Source: Propionibacteriaceae bacterium (GTDB taxonomy: Bacteria; Actinomycetota; Actinomycetes; Propionibacteriales; Propionibacteriaceae). Taken from it: 64,000 bases of DNA. A program made the position numbers and the translations under genes. Shown here piece by piece: positions 26,403-36,029 of the stretch (positions within the stretch are counted from its first letter, which is position 1; the number at the start of each line of letters is the position of its first letter). The stretch lies in the NCBI GenBank assembly GCA_009782915.1, contig WRIC01000011.1:1-64000 (forward strand), read 5' to 3'. The notes under the pieces were generated by a model. That model was not told the DNA's origin, searched no databases, and saw nothing but the letters and a program-made list of their open reading frames with translations.

Positions 26403-29029
26403 TGGTGGAGTCAGTTGACCAGCATTTCGCCTTCTACCGGCAGCTTCTGTACTTCTATCAGCACAATCGCGGCAAGATTCGCTCCAGATACAACGGTCTG
26501 ACAAAGAAGTTCCTGGCCTACAACGACCGGGACGAGAACCCGAGTGCGTTCCTGCGGAGGCCCCAGTTCGAGGCGCTGGAGATGTACGTGTTCATCAAAG
26601 AGTTCCTCGGCAACCCGCAGGTCTTCGAAATGTTCGAGGAATGGCGCAGCCACACGGGCAACTTCGACGGCGCTTCCTACTACGCGGTCGACAAAGCCGG
26701 TCAGGGTGCTCTGTTCGACAGCGCGGTAGAGAAGACTATGGACACCGTCTTCGCGCAGATGAAGCGATACAAGGAGGACTACCCGAACTACATCTACGCC
26801 CTGACGATGGGATTGGGCAAGACGATCTTGATGGCGACCTGCATTTTCTACGAGTTCCTCCTGGCCCGGCAGTTCCCGAAGGACGAGCGCTTCTGCCACA
26901 ACGCGCTGGTTTTCGCCCCGGATCGGACGGTCCTGGAGTCGCTGCGTGAAATCATGACGTTCGACAAATCCAAGGTGGTGCCACCCGAGTACGCCAGGGT
27001 GCTTGATGCCAACATCAGGTTCCACTTCCTCGAAGAAGCTGGCACGAGCCTCCAGACCCTGGACGGTTCCGACTTCAACATAATCATCTCGAACACTCAG
27101 AAGATCATCGTCAAGCGCAAGCGGAAGGCTGACACTCCTGCGGAGGTGCTGTTCAGCGCGGGGTCGTTGCTGGCTCAGGTCTATGGTGGCGACGATGAAG
27201 ACGGCGACGTTTTCGATGACGCCTCTCTACTGGACAACCAGCGGTTCAAGAAGCTTTGCCGTCTGCCGCAGCTAGGAGTGTACGTGGACGAGGCGCACCA
27301 CCTCTTCGGCGCTGACCTTGAGAAACAGATTAGGTCTGCCAGCGGCAGGAAGACGAGCCTTCGGGACACCATCAACATGCTGGCCGCGAGCACATCGATT
27401 GTCGCCTGCTACAACTTCACCGGCACTCCCTACGTCAACCGTCAGCTTCTGCCCGAGGTGGTCTACGCATACGGGTTGCGCGAGTCGATCAAAGAGGGGT
27501 ATCTGAAGGACGCCGACCTGACAGCCTTCGAGAATGTGAAGAGCGAAGATTTCCTACGCGCCGTCATCGTGCGATTCTGGGACCGCTACGGCGGAGGTCT
27601 CTTTGAAGGCCTTCCACCCAAGCTCGCCATCTTCGCCTCAACCGTCGAGGAGGCTGACCAGGAGGTCCGCCCCGCTGTGGAGCGTATCTTGGCTGAGCTG
27701 GGGATACCGCTCTCGTCGATCCTGATCAACGTCGGCGACACGAAGCTGACCAAGGACCAGGACATTCGTGACTTCAACAACCTCGACGTGGAGGGGACTC
27801 AAGGGAGTCAGAAGCAGTTCCTCATACTGGTGGGCAAAGGGCGGGAAGGCTGGAACTGCCGGTCGCTGTTCGGGGTGGCGCTGTTCAGGAGTCCAAAGTC
27901 GAAGGTGTTTGTTCTCCAGGCGACCATGCGGTGTCTACGACAGATCACTGATGAGCAGCAGACCGCGAGCGTTTTTCTTTCTAAGGAGAACTACGACACG
28001 CTTGATGCTGAACTATCCAAGAACTTCAACATGGAGATCAGCGAGATGGGGAACAAGCCGTCTGATCGGCGGCGCTACGAAGTGCGGGTGTTGCCACCGC
28101 CACGGACGATCACCCTCAAGCGCATCTGGCGCGAGTACTCGTTGCTGGAGAAGGAGCCCCCCGCCTCAGTGGACTTCGGGTTGGTCGATGCCGACCTGTC
28201 CCGGTATGCGGCGACAGTCTACGAGCAGAAGAGCATCGGCAGTTCGGCGAAGGTCAGCGAGGCGAGCGCTGACGACGTACGGAGCCAAACCAGGTACAGC
28301 CTCTACACGCTCACTGCCGAGGTGGCCAGGTACCTCAACCTGTCATGCCTGCTGGTGTCCCGGCTCCTTGTTGAATCGGTGGACGGCGCAGACTTGGTTC
28401 TTGAGACAGTGAACCAGTACAACGAAGTCCTCTACGACGTGATCATTCCGACCATCTTCAACGCGCTGTTCGAGGTCACAAGCGAGGTCAAGTCGGAAGA
28501 CCGCGAACTGGTCCTCCTGCGGGAACCCAAGGATCGCGGCTTTTACGACTTCTCCGCCCGACCGGAACTCGTCGTCAAACAGAGCGACGAGCGGGTCGAG
28601 AACGTGTGGCAGAAGAGCTTCCACGCCGACACCTACTGCTTCGACTCCCAGCCTGAGCGCGAGTGCTTCTTCCAGTACATTCGCAGCCGGCAGGTCAAAG
28701 AGGTCTACTTCACCGGCATGTTCACGTCCAACCAGGGCGACTTCCTGATCCAGTACTACGACCCCGAGTCCGGCCGCATCCGCAGCTACTACCCGGACTT
28801 CCTCGCCAAGATGGCCGACGACACCTACGAGGTCATCGAGGTCAAAGGCGACGATCAGATCGACAGCGCCCTGGTGAAGGCAAAGACCGAAGCGGCGACC
28901 GAGATGGCGACCGCCAGCGGGGTCGAGTACAAGATGTACGCGGGCAGCCGGATCATGAAGTCTGCGACCCTTGCGGAGTTGGTGGCGGTATCCCAGTCTC
29001 TGACCGATCTGCCTGAGTTAACGTTCTGA
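26402..29029 (+). CDS. Res-like DEAD/DEAH helicase with C-terminal endonuclease
   Basis: About 875 residues. Superfamily 2 motifs: Walker A MGLGKT near residue 140, DEAH in VYVDEAHHLFG, NFTGTPYVN, and the motif VI region LQATMRCLRQ. The C-terminal 100 residues contain YYPDFLAKM and EVIEVKGDD, a PD-(D/E)XK nuclease core like that of type III restriction subunits. With the preceding Mod it forms a type III-like restriction pair. The stop-start TGATG puts ATG at 26402 (GTG 26399 also possible). The pairing with a separate UvrD-RecB nuclease is not the standard two-gene type III layout. Confidence 0.88.
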   Translation: MVESVDQHFAFYRQLLYFYQHNRGKIRSRYNGLTKKFLAYNDRDENPSAFLRRPQFEALEMYVFIKEFLGNPQVFEMFEEWRSHTGNFDGASYYAVDKAGQGALFDSAVEKTMDTVFAQMKRYKEDYPNYIYALTMGLGKTILMATCIFYEFLLARQFPKDERFCHNALVFAPDRTVLESLREIMTFDKSKVVPPEYARVLDANIRFHFLEEAGTSLQTLDGSDFNIIISNTQKIIVKRKRKADTPAEVLFSAGSLLAQVYGGDDEDGDVFDDASLLDNQRFKKLCRLPQLGVYVDEAHHLFGADLEKQIRSASGRKTSLRDTINMLAASTSIVACYNFTGTPYVNRQLLPEVVYAYGLRESIKEGYLKDADLTAFENVKSEDFLRAVIVRFWDRYGGGLFEGLPPKLAIFASTVEEADQEVRPAVERILAELGIPLSSILINVGDTKLTKDQDIRDFNNLDVEGTQGSQKQFLILVGKGREGWNCRSLFGVALFRSPKSKVFVLQATMRCLRQITDEQQTASVFLSKENYDTLDAELSKNFNMEISEMGNKPSDRRRYEVRVLPPPRTITLKRIWREYSLLEKEPPASVDFGLVDADLSRYAATVYEQKSIGSSAKVSEASADDVRSQTRYSLYTLTAEVARYLNLSCLLVSRLLVESVDGADLVLETVNQYNEVLYDVIIPTIFNALFEVTSEVKSEDRELVLLREPKDRGFYDFSARPELVVKQSDERVENVWQKSFHADTYCFDSQPERECFFQYIRSRQVKEVYFTGMFTSNQGDFLIQYYDPESGRIRSYYPDFLAKMADDTYEVIEVKGDDQIDSALVKAKTEAATEMATASGVEYKMYAGSRIMKSATLAELVAVSQSLTDLPELTF

Positions 29030-29115
29030 GGACGGATAATGCTAAGTGTGATGCAACGGCCTGGTCGTCCTGCAGCAGTCAAGTCTTGCGGCAGCACGTC
29101 GAGGAGGTGTGGCTC

Positions 29116-29643
29116 GTGACGGCGGAATGGGCCGGGGTGATCGTGGCAATCTGCGTCAGCGCGCTCGGCACAGTACTTGGGCTTGTCGGCGTTGTGCAGT
29201 CTCGGCACGCCAACCGAGCCGCCAAGGAGGCCAACGAGTTGGCGAAGCAAAGCATAGATCAGATGAAAGAGCAATCGCGAGTCAACTGGGAGACCGATTG
29301 GAATGCGGAGACGATGACCCTGCTCATCAAGAACACGGGCCTCGACACCGCTTATAAGGTATCGTGCTCCATCAGCGGGGAAGGCGTGGCGAGGTCGGTG
29401 GAGGGATCTGCAGATTGCCCCGGAAACGGCGGCGAGTTCGCAGTCTCACTTCCAGAGATTGGCACTGTGCGTGAGAAGCGAGGATGGTCTGAGTTCGGAA
29501 CAGTTTCCGGCAGCATGAGCGCGCCGACCTTCCACAGCACTCGCATGCGAGCTAAGATCAAAGTTCCCCTTAAGTTGCGAATCAACTGGCAAACCCAGTC
29601 GGGATTCAACCGAGACAAAGAACTGCATGTGATCGTCGGGTAG
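29116..29643 (+). CDS. Small single-pass membrane protein of the helicase-methylase operon
   Basis: 175 residues. One N-terminal membrane helix (EWAGVIVAICVSALGTVLGL) is followed by a short coiled stretch (AAKEANELAKQSIDQMKEQ) and a mostly beta domain rich in Asn, Thr and Ser (MTLLIKNTGLDTAYKVSCSI). No family is recognised. GTG 29116 has GAGGAGG 8 bases upstream. It follows the Res-like gene by 86 bases on the same strand and may be an accessory effector or sensor. The 226 bases after it, before the convergent NurA gene, hold nothing I can identify. Confidence 0.6.
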   Translation: MTAEWAGVIVAICVSALGTVLGLVGVVQSRHANRAAKEANELAKQSIDQMKEQSRVNWETDWNAETMTLLIKNTGLDTAYKVSCSISGEGVARSVEGSADCPGNGGEFAVSLPEIGTVREKRGWSEFGTVSGSMSAPTFHSTRMRAKIKVPLKLRINWQTQSGFNRDKELHVIVG

Positions 29644-29869
29644 CAAAGAAATCGTCTCCATCCGGGACAGCCACCCGGCCCTGGATCAGGCTGATGCCAA
29701 CAACCCAAACCAGCGCCACCATTCAGCGCTTCGCGTCAGTCGAGTTCAAGTGCGCACGCACCATGGTGATGAGGTCGACGAGTCTCACGGAGATTGCCGC
29801 GTTGTCCGTCGGTCGCGAGTACGCGCCAACACTGGTGCAGGACAGTATGTCTTGTGGCTCGGTTGGCTA

Positions 29870-31282
29870 CTACCGGTTGAACCCTACAGATGGGTGTCGC
29901 GGTTGTTGTGTGACTTGAGGAAGCCCAAGACCGCGTTGTGCCATGGCCCGCAGTACCGAGTGGCCGACGCCGAGAGGCAGTGCGGCCGCCGAGTGAGCGA
30001 GGGCAACTGGTATGACTGCGTTGGGGTAGAGCCTGGTCTGTACGCGATCTAGAACCTCGCACACAGGTCTCAGGAGCGGGTAGCTGTCGAAGGATTCGGA
30101 GTCTGGCCCGCCGTAGGGCAGGACACCAGGTTTGGGCGGGACAGTGATGACCAACGGAGCGCCCGCAGTCGTGCGGTAGATGAAACGTCGACCGTAGAAC
30201 TCGTCGACGCCGTACTTGTTTCCCAGTGGCCGACCAGTCACCTGGTTGATGTAGTCGCTGGTAAGCATCATCACGCTTCCGCGCGGGATTGAGTCAGCGA
30301 CCAACGAGGCATGCTCTGCCATCCGTCCGCTCTTCTCGATCCCTACGACTAGGGGAGCGTGTATCTGTTTCGAGTTCCCCCAGCTGGCCAGTGTTTCGTG
30401 ATAGGTCAGGAATCGCCGATGTAGGGGCGCGATGGTACCGAAGAGAGCCAGGGGGCCATCGGTGATGAAGATGGTCCGCCTAAAGACTTCGGCGGCCGCA
30501 GCGGAGTCGAAGAAGTGTTCCATGAAGCTCAGGGTCATGAGGCGCTCTGAGACTGTCATGACCCGTGAGAGTGCAGTCAGGTTCGACGCTTCCGGCTGGT
30601 ACTCCTCGTGGCTACGGAGAACATCGCCGAAGTAGAGCGGTGCACCGCACTGTGAGCATGAGCCGCCCGCGAGATCAACGGTCATGGTCATGCCGTCTTT
30701 GCGCTCTGTTCGGCATGTCGGGCATGTGTTCAACTCGATGTTCGCGGCTGGTTTGCCTGGCAGACCGTGCACAGACAGGATGGCATCTGCCAGTGTTCGT
30801 GGAGAGTCGCTGTCGAACTTCGTCTCGCTAAGGAAGCGGGTCACTTCTTGCCGCCATGTATCCACACCGCTGCAGCCTGTGATTACCAGGCCGGACCCTG
30901 GCAACGCTGCGTCGAAGGAGGACTCGTGGTGTGCGTTCCGGAGAATCGTCGGGTCGACGAACCGCCCTTGGCCCGCCTTCTCAAGGCTCTCGAGGTCGAC
31001 GAAAGACCCCGCTACTCGAAGATAGCCAGCTTTGACTGTTGGGTGCTCTCGGGTGACTTCGACTTCCTGGTCGGACCCGTCAACGGTGATTGAGAAGCAG
31101 ACCTGATCTGCGTTGGCTCCCTCTGGCAAAGAGTCGAGCGACCGGCATAGTGCCTCGATGGTACTGCAGTCGCCAGGTTGTACGGTAGTGATCACCCAAC
31201 GTTGGAATGCTTCTTGCACAGCCACGTTGCTCACAGTTGGAACATGGCCCAGTCGGTTTGCGCGTTCGTTGGGGTACGGCAC
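29870..31282 (-). CDS. NurA-domain nuclease with zinc-ribbon insert
   Basis: 470 residues. The NurA fold is suggested by the first metal motif ITVDGSDQE near residue 65 and the second, FITDGPLALFG. Between them lies a zinc-ribbon-like insertion (CPTC ... CSQC). NurA nucleases act with the HerA ATPase in DNA end resection; in bacteria the pair often belongs to defence loci. It is the last gene of a leftward operon: the HerA stop (TGA 31286-31284) is followed by one base and then GTG 31282. The zinc insert is uncommon for the family as I know it. The start is the GTG given by this tight spacing. Confidence 0.7.
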   Translation of the reverse strand: MPYPNERANRLGHVPTVSNVAVQEAFQRWVITTVQPGDCSTIEALCRSLDSLPEGANADQVCFSITVDGSDQEVEVTREHPTVKAGYLRVAGSFVDLESLEKAGQGRFVDPTILRNAHHESSFDAALPGSGLVITGCSGVDTWRQEVTRFLSETKFDSDSPRTLADAILSVHGLPGKPAANIELNTCPTCRTERKDGMTMTVDLAGGSCSQCGAPLYFGDVLRSHEEYQPEASNLTALSRVMTVSERLMTLSFMEHFFDSAAAAEVFRRTIFITDGPLALFGTIAPLHRRFLTYHETLASWGNSKQIHAPLVVGIEKSGRMAEHASLVADSIPRGSVMMLTSDYINQVTGRPLGNKYGVDEFYGRRFIYRTTAGAPLVITVPPKPGVLPYGGPDSESFDSYPLLRPVCEVLDRVQTRLYPNAVIPVALAHSAAALPLGVGHSVLRAMAQRGLGLPQVTQQPRHPSVGFNR

Positions 31283-31283
31283 G

Positions 31284-33320
31284 TCAGTCGACCTCGGCTA
31301 CTGGAGGAAGACCTGCGGCGCTTCGTGCTGCATTGATCATGGCATGGTCGAACAGAGCGACTTGGATCGGGACAATGAACTTCCCCGAATAGGTCTTCAT
31401 TCTGACGAAACCGATGTCCTCACACTTCCTGAGGCTGTCCGCCCAGACTTTGAAGTCGTAGTAGTGGGACAACTCCCGTGTCTCGTTGTCGGAGTTGAGG
31501 TGGGCGACTAGCCAGTTGGAGGTGTTGGAGAGAATCCGCTGATCCACTGAGGAGACCTCCTGAGTGGCATAAATCATGCCGATCTTGTACTTCGCGGCTT
31601 CTTTCGAAAGCCTGACCCAGGGACTCATGAGAGCGTCCGCTTTCGAGTTGCGTTCGAAGAGGTTGTGAGCTTCCTCTACAACGATCTGGAAAGGAACCGC
31701 TGTTTGGTTGCTGGCGAAGTTGTCTCTTGCGTGGTCCAGCAGCACGGTCACGATCCGGTCGGACAGGGCACGGGTAACCACGTCGTTTCCTTGGGACAAG
31801 TCGATGATGACTAGTCGGCCTTCCTGCATGTCGTTCCAGACTTTTTCGCCGATGTCGCCGTGCGAGTGGGCGTCGTGGAAAGACTTCAGACGCTTGATAG
31901 CGGCTCGTGCGGCACCGCCTTGCATGGCGCTAATGAGGTCCCTAAGCTCCCCGCTATCGAGGTCTCGGACCCACGAGTCGCTCAACTTGTTCCCAGAAAA
32001 AGACGAGTTCCGCTGGGTCTCGCGGCGTTGTGCTATCCAGTCAAGAAGCTCGCTCGCAGTCTCTGATTTGTCGACAAATGCGGTCTTCCCGCGTCCAGTG
32101 ACGCGCCCAGCGAACGGTGAGCCGGACGCGGTCAACTCCGACACCAAGTCGTTGCTCAGGGTGACTGAGAGACCGGTGAGCGTGCCGGTTATGCCTGAAC
32201 GGTGGATCAATGCGAACACGGCGAGGCGGTTGCGCTCGAAGTGGTTCTTCGCTTGGAAATCATCTTCGCGTGGCGGGTCCATGCTGATGGAGCGGAAGCC
32301 AGCCATGTATTGGGTGCCTGCTGAGGCGCTGTTCAGCACTTCCGTCTGGATCATCTCCCAGACTGTTGGCAAGCAGTCTGGGTCGAGGAAGTTCAGGCGA
32401 AGCGGCTGCTCCCGTTGGTCAGACGTGCTCGGCGTGACTTTGTACACGCGCACATCGTCTGCGGTGTCGCCAAGCAGTCGGAGACCTGTCTTGTCCTGGT
32501 CGTTGACGTTGGCGTACTCACCTTGGGGGTCGAAGATGAGTTGGCCAATTGGCTGGTTGCGTGTCTGCCCGTATTGGAACACAGCGGTCACCAGCGTCTT
32601 GATCGTGTTGGACTTGCCAGTGCGGGTCATGCCGAACACTGCTGTCTTCCGCTCAACGAAGTCAGAGACATGAACATGCACGGGGGCCTGATCGGCGTGT
32701 GCCTCTCGTGCCCGTCGGCGTGTGGATGCGAATCGGACCACTCCGAGCTGAAGTCGGTCCGACGTGTCGTCGGACTCAGAGTAGGAAGCAAGCCAAGAAA
32801 GAACGTCTGTGGACGGGAGGAAGACTTGGTATCTTGCCGATGAGACGACGTTGTCGATGTCTGCACCGTACTCGATTTGTCCCGGCACCTGGGTGGACTC
32901 ATAGAACGTGCCCAGCACCTCGCAATCGAAGGCTGACTGTTGGAGTTCACCGCGAGTCAGGACATCAGCGACCTCGTCGAAGCCTTGCCCAGTCACCGAG
33001 GCATCTCTCACCACAGCGAGCCGGGTCTGGACCAACTCGCTCTCGTTCGGGAGCGGGGCGGTCTCCCGGACTCGGAGCAGGATGATTTCCTGGTCGTCGA
33101 GTATGAACCCGTCCCCTGTCTTGACTCCTGCCGCAGCAAGCAAGAACCCGCCTTGTGGGACCCCGCCCGCCTCTGACTTGCGGAAGTCATCCGTGAGCAC
33201 AAGCGCGGAGTGGTAGTCAAGGCGGTATACACCACCGATGTGGGCGCACTCATCATTGATCTTTGAGGCGAGCGTTGTACGCGCTCCTGCCCTGTTGGTT
33301 ACGGTTTCTGCGATGCTCAT
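31284..33320 (-). CDS. HerA-type hexameric ATPase/translocase
   Basis: 678 residues. Walker A is GMTRTGKSNT near residue 230 and the Walker B-like motif is IVVEEAHNLFER. The C-terminal arginine-rich YATQEVSSVDQRIL segment is typical of HerA/FtsK-like motors. An N-terminal beta-barrel (HAS-like) domain of about 200 residues precedes the ATPase. HerA pumps DNA through a ring and activates NurA. Its ATG at 33320 overlaps the TGA of the Dam-like gene (ATGA), so methylase, HerA and NurA are probably made in fixed ratio. Confidence 0.88.
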   Translation of the reverse strand: MSIAETVTNRAGARTTLASKINDECAHIGGVYRLDYHSALVLTDDFRKSEAGGVPQGGFLLAAAGVKTGDGFILDDQEIILLRVRETAPLPNESELVQTRLAVVRDASVTGQGFDEVADVLTRGELQQSAFDCEVLGTFYESTQVPGQIEYGADIDNVVSSARYQVFLPSTDVLSWLASYSESDDTSDRLQLGVVRFASTRRRAREAHADQAPVHVHVSDFVERKTAVFGMTRTGKSNTIKTLVTAVFQYGQTRNQPIGQLIFDPQGEYANVNDQDKTGLRLLGDTADDVRVYKVTPSTSDQREQPLRLNFLDPDCLPTVWEMIQTEVLNSASAGTQYMAGFRSISMDPPREDDFQAKNHFERNRLAVFALIHRSGITGTLTGLSVTLSNDLVSELTASGSPFAGRVTGRGKTAFVDKSETASELLDWIAQRRETQRNSSFSGNKLSDSWVRDLDSGELRDLISAMQGGAARAAIKRLKSFHDAHSHGDIGEKVWNDMQEGRLVIIDLSQGNDVVTRALSDRIVTVLLDHARDNFASNQTAVPFQIVVEEAHNLFERNSKADALMSPWVRLSKEAAKYKIGMIYATQEVSSVDQRILSNTSNWLVAHLNSDNETRELSHYYDFKVWADSLRKCEDIGFVRMKTYSGKFIVPIQVALFDHAMINAARSAAGLPPVAEVD

Positions 33321-34366
33321 CGAGTGGCATCCTTTCTTGCGGGCTCAGGGCTAGAGGAGTCAGCCGGGACTGTTGGGAGGTTGGTAAAGATCACTTCGCG
33401 TCCGGGAACGGACCCATCGCGCTGCCCCTTTACGGTGTAATGATGGAGGACCGAGTACTCATGAATGTCGGCGAAGTGTCCGTAAAGCCCGAGCACAAGA
33501 GGTACTTTGTCGTATGAGAGAATCCAATGCCGCTGCTCATTAAGCAGGCTGGCCGCGAGGTTCTCGTGGTCTGTCCTAGAGAATGGCCGGTCATAAAGGT
33601 GATGCGCCTTCTCGACGTATGGTGGATCGAGGTAAATGACCACGGACTTCGCACCGAGATCTGCCGCCCAACCATCAACGAGCCGCAAGGTATCCTGCCA
33701 TGTGCCTTCCGAAGGAGTGAGCAGCCTTCCGTCGGCCGCCAACTCTCCGATGCGACGAATCCGCTTCGCTAACTGTTCCTTGTTGAATCTGCAGTCAATC
33801 GTGTACTCGGAGGTCTGCGCGCGCCCACCGATCGGGCCTGCAGTGCCTCCGATGATTCCCGAGAATGTAGTTCGGTTGAGGAACAGGCACTTCAATGCCC
33901 TTTGACTCGTCTTCCGAGGTTGGGCTGCCCGCCATTTGTCCCAGTTGGCAAGTGTTGGTGGCTGCCGGTACATGGCCCTGACGAGTTGCTCCGGTCGCGC
34001 CGTCGCCTCCATCCAAAAGGCTGCGATGAGCGGATCGAAATCAGCGATGAGAGCGTGCTTGATGACACCCAGCTCCAACAGGCCGAGGGACACGCTTGCG
34101 CCACCGCAGAAGGGCTCAACGAAGAGATCGAGCGGGCTGTCATGGTTGGCCTCAATGATCTGCCTAAGGGCAGGCAGGAGCTTCCGCTTCGAGCCGGGAT
34201 AGCGGAGGGGCGAAAGCGAGTCCAGTGGCAGCGGACTCCGGACACCACCGAGGACTGGGACCTCTCGGGCGTCCTCGACCAGTCGGATACGCGGCCGCGC
34301 CGACGCACCGGCGACCGGGAGTGCTCGGGCCTCCTTCAGGTACCCGTCTGGTGTAGCGAAACTCAT
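33317..34366 (-). CDS. Dam-type (D12 class) DNA adenine methylase
   Basis: About 349 residues from the preferred start. AdoMet site: LRYPGSKRKLL with FVEPFCGGASVSLGL. Catalytic motif: VVIYLDPPYVEKAHH. LFLNRTTFSGI and YTIDCRFNKE are typical of Dam/DpnII-type N6-adenine methylases. ATG 34366 is chosen for length and domain fit; the open frame extends to 34540, but that part is not protein-like. It leads the methylase-HerA-NurA operon. Methylation may protect host DNA from a NurA/HerA or Res activity, by analogy with restriction systems. Confidence 0.88.
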   Translation of the reverse strand: MSFATPDGYLKEARALPVAGASARPRIRLVEDAREVPVLGGVRSPLPLDSLSPLRYPGSKRKLLPALRQIIEANHDSPLDLFVEPFCGGASVSLGLLELGVIKHALIADFDPLIAAFWMEATARPEQLVRAMYRQPPTLANWDKWRAAQPRKTSQRALKCLFLNRTTFSGIIGGTAGPIGGRAQTSEYTIDCRFNKEQLAKRIRRIGELAADGRLLTPSEGTWQDTLRLVDGWAADLGAKSVVIYLDPPYVEKAHHLYDRPFSRTDHENLAASLLNEQRHWILSYDKVPLVLGLYGHFADIHEYSVLHHYTVKGQRDGSVPGREVIFTNLPTVPADSSSPEPARKDATR

Positions 34367-35246
34367 GGTAAACAAGCCTATCTGTGACCGCCGACACTTT
34401 TCTACTGGGCACGTCCCCAGGAAGGTCTCGCCGCGCTCACACGCCAAGTCCGGTGGGCATCGGCTAGGCCCAAGTTCGCCCAGTGGCAGGGCGAGGCGGT
34501 TTCGCACACCGCGCCCGAAGACGCTTCGGCATCCGCTCATGTTCCGATGTCGAGCTGGGTAGACGAGTCACTCTGACGTGTTTCCCACACGCCATTCCTG
34601 AGTTCAGGGTCTGCGTCGTGTTCTTGCTGTCAGGTCCAGATGCTCGCCCTCGCGGTGCTCAGAACAGTGGACCGGGTCGGTGACGAGGGTGAGCGTGAAC
34701 GGTGAGCTTGATCCGACGGGTGACATGACATGCAGCGTCTGAGCGAACGACTGGCACCTGGATCTCACTGAGTGACACTCCCGACCCATCGTGAGAGCCG
34801 GCCTTCGTCTGAGTGACAGTGCCACCGTCCGTGCCACCGTTCGATGCGTCGTGGCCTGCGGCCGTCCTTCGGTACTGCCGCCTCGGCTGTCGCCGCGCTT
34901 CTCCTTGTCAGAGGTCCACACGTTGGCTACACTCAGCGAAGATGTTTTCCTAGGGCCATGTCGCGTATCGTTCCAGCGAGCCGCTCAGAAAGCGGCATTG
35001 GATCCATGATGAGCTGACCATCTTTGACAAACACTCCATGGTTGGTCGAAATGGCCGTGCGGGGCTTTACGGACAGCTTAAGTCGGTGCGCGTTTCCGTC
35101 ATTGGACGCGTGCCAGGGAATTCTGCACCGTTGACGCCCAACGACCCAGACGCCCCTGAACTTGAGAACATGGCTGCGGGTTGAACCAACCAGGGGTACG
35201 AGGCCGACGCGGGGTAGTGAGCCCCACGGAATGCTCGCCTCGGGCG
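34367..35246. other. Gap with one possible gene fragment
   Basis: High G+C, no confident gene. On the minus strand, 34933 to about 35242 keeps a codon-like pattern (HVLKFRGVWVVGRQRCRI, then LIMDPMPLSERLAGTIRDM) up to a TGA, but with no ATG or GTG start in range. It may be the tail of a degraded gene. 34567-34930 shows only short overlapping frames. Confidence 0.4.
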
Positions 35247-35468
35247 TCAGCCCAGCGGGAGCGACGTGTTCTGGACGGTGTTGTCCGTTGGAGTTGGTGG
35301 TGGGACAGCATCCGCCCGGTTCTGGCATCGGGAGCAGACACCACGACCGAGTGACTCGGGGTCTGTCAGCGTGTTCTGGCATACCAGGCATCGGGCGCCT
35401 CGGAACAGTTCGCCTGGTGGCGCGCTCGCGGCCGGCAGGACCTCGACACCAGGGAACACGTGCCTCAT
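35247..35468 (-). CDS. Small zinc-ribbon protein, DUF6011-like
   Basis: 73 residues. It has CLVC and, 15 residues on, CSRC, around TLTDPESLGRG. This pattern (CxxC, LTDPES, G, CxxC) is like the short DUF6011-type zinc domains frequent in actinobacterial mobile elements. Its ATG overlaps the end of the PIN remnant as ATGA. Function is unknown. Confidence 0.5.
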   Translation of the reverse strand: MRHVFPGVEVLPAASAPPGELFRGARCLVCQNTLTDPESLGRGVCSRCQNRADAVPPPTPTDNTVQNTSLPLG

Positions 35469-35713
35469 GTGTCGGTGACCGTCCGCAACGCGGAGACCAG
35501 CGTAGGAGGCCGCGTCCGTCCCACTCGCTCGCGGCGAGTCGCCTCGCGACGGGTCAACGCTAGGTCGGCCTCGCGTTCGGCGGCCCGGCTCCAGCGGGCG
35601 ATGAAACCAGCCTCTTGGTGGAGTTGGCTGAACAGGATCAGGCTGCGCGTCGTGGGTGCAGCCAAGACGGCGGCGTCGAGGAAGACCGGACGGCGGCTAG
35701 AAGTCGAGGTCAT
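35465..35713 (-). pseudogene. Truncated PIN-domain toxin
   Basis: 82 residues starting MTSTSSRRPVFLDAAVLAAP. The opening VFLDAAVL with the Asp after a beta strand, and the following ARWSRAAEREADLALTRREA helix region, match the first half of PIN ribonuclease toxins that pair with excisionase-like antitoxins. The second half, with the remaining acidic residues, is missing, so it should be inactive. The ATG overlaps the antitoxin end. Confidence 0.5.
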
Positions 35714-36029
35714 CGGCCACCATCGCCGCCATCTGGTCGGCGAGGAACAGCCGATACTGGTCGACGTCGGCCTCGTCGACGCGCCACCTGCTGCCGTGGC
35801 GGGAGGCCCGGATGGTCCCATCGCTGATGCGCCGCTGCACCGTGGGGCGCGACACGCCGACCATGTCGGCGACCTGCGCCGGGGAGTAGCTGTGTGCGGT
35901 GACCGTCATCTGGACCGTCTTGCCCTCATCGGCCCATCGGCGCACGAAGTCCCACACCGCCTTGGCGCAGTCGGAGTCGTACGCGCCGTTCAGCCGCACC
36001 ATGTCCGGCGACACTGTCATCTCAACCAT
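35697..36029 (-). CDS. Helix-turn-helix (excisionase-like) antitoxin of a PIN pair
   Basis: 110 residues. The second half contains a MerR/excisionase-type helix-turn-helix: SPAQVADMVGVSRPTVQRRI, then GSRWRVDEADVDQY. The N-terminal half is short and mixed. Together with the overlapping PIN remnant it forms a type II toxin-antitoxin arrangement, the antitoxin first. It may still repress its own promoter. Confidence 0.65.
   Translation of the reverse strand: MVEMTVSPDMVRLNGAYDSDCAKAVWDFVRRWADEGKTVQMTVTAHSYSPAQVADMVGVSRPTVQRRISDGTIRASRHGSRWRVDEADVDQYRLFLADQMAAMVADDLDF

Noticed and set aside
21637-34366. BREX or DISARM
   Set aside because: No PglZ phosphatase, BrxC ATPase, Lon-like protease, DUF1998 or PLD-nuclease gene is visible.
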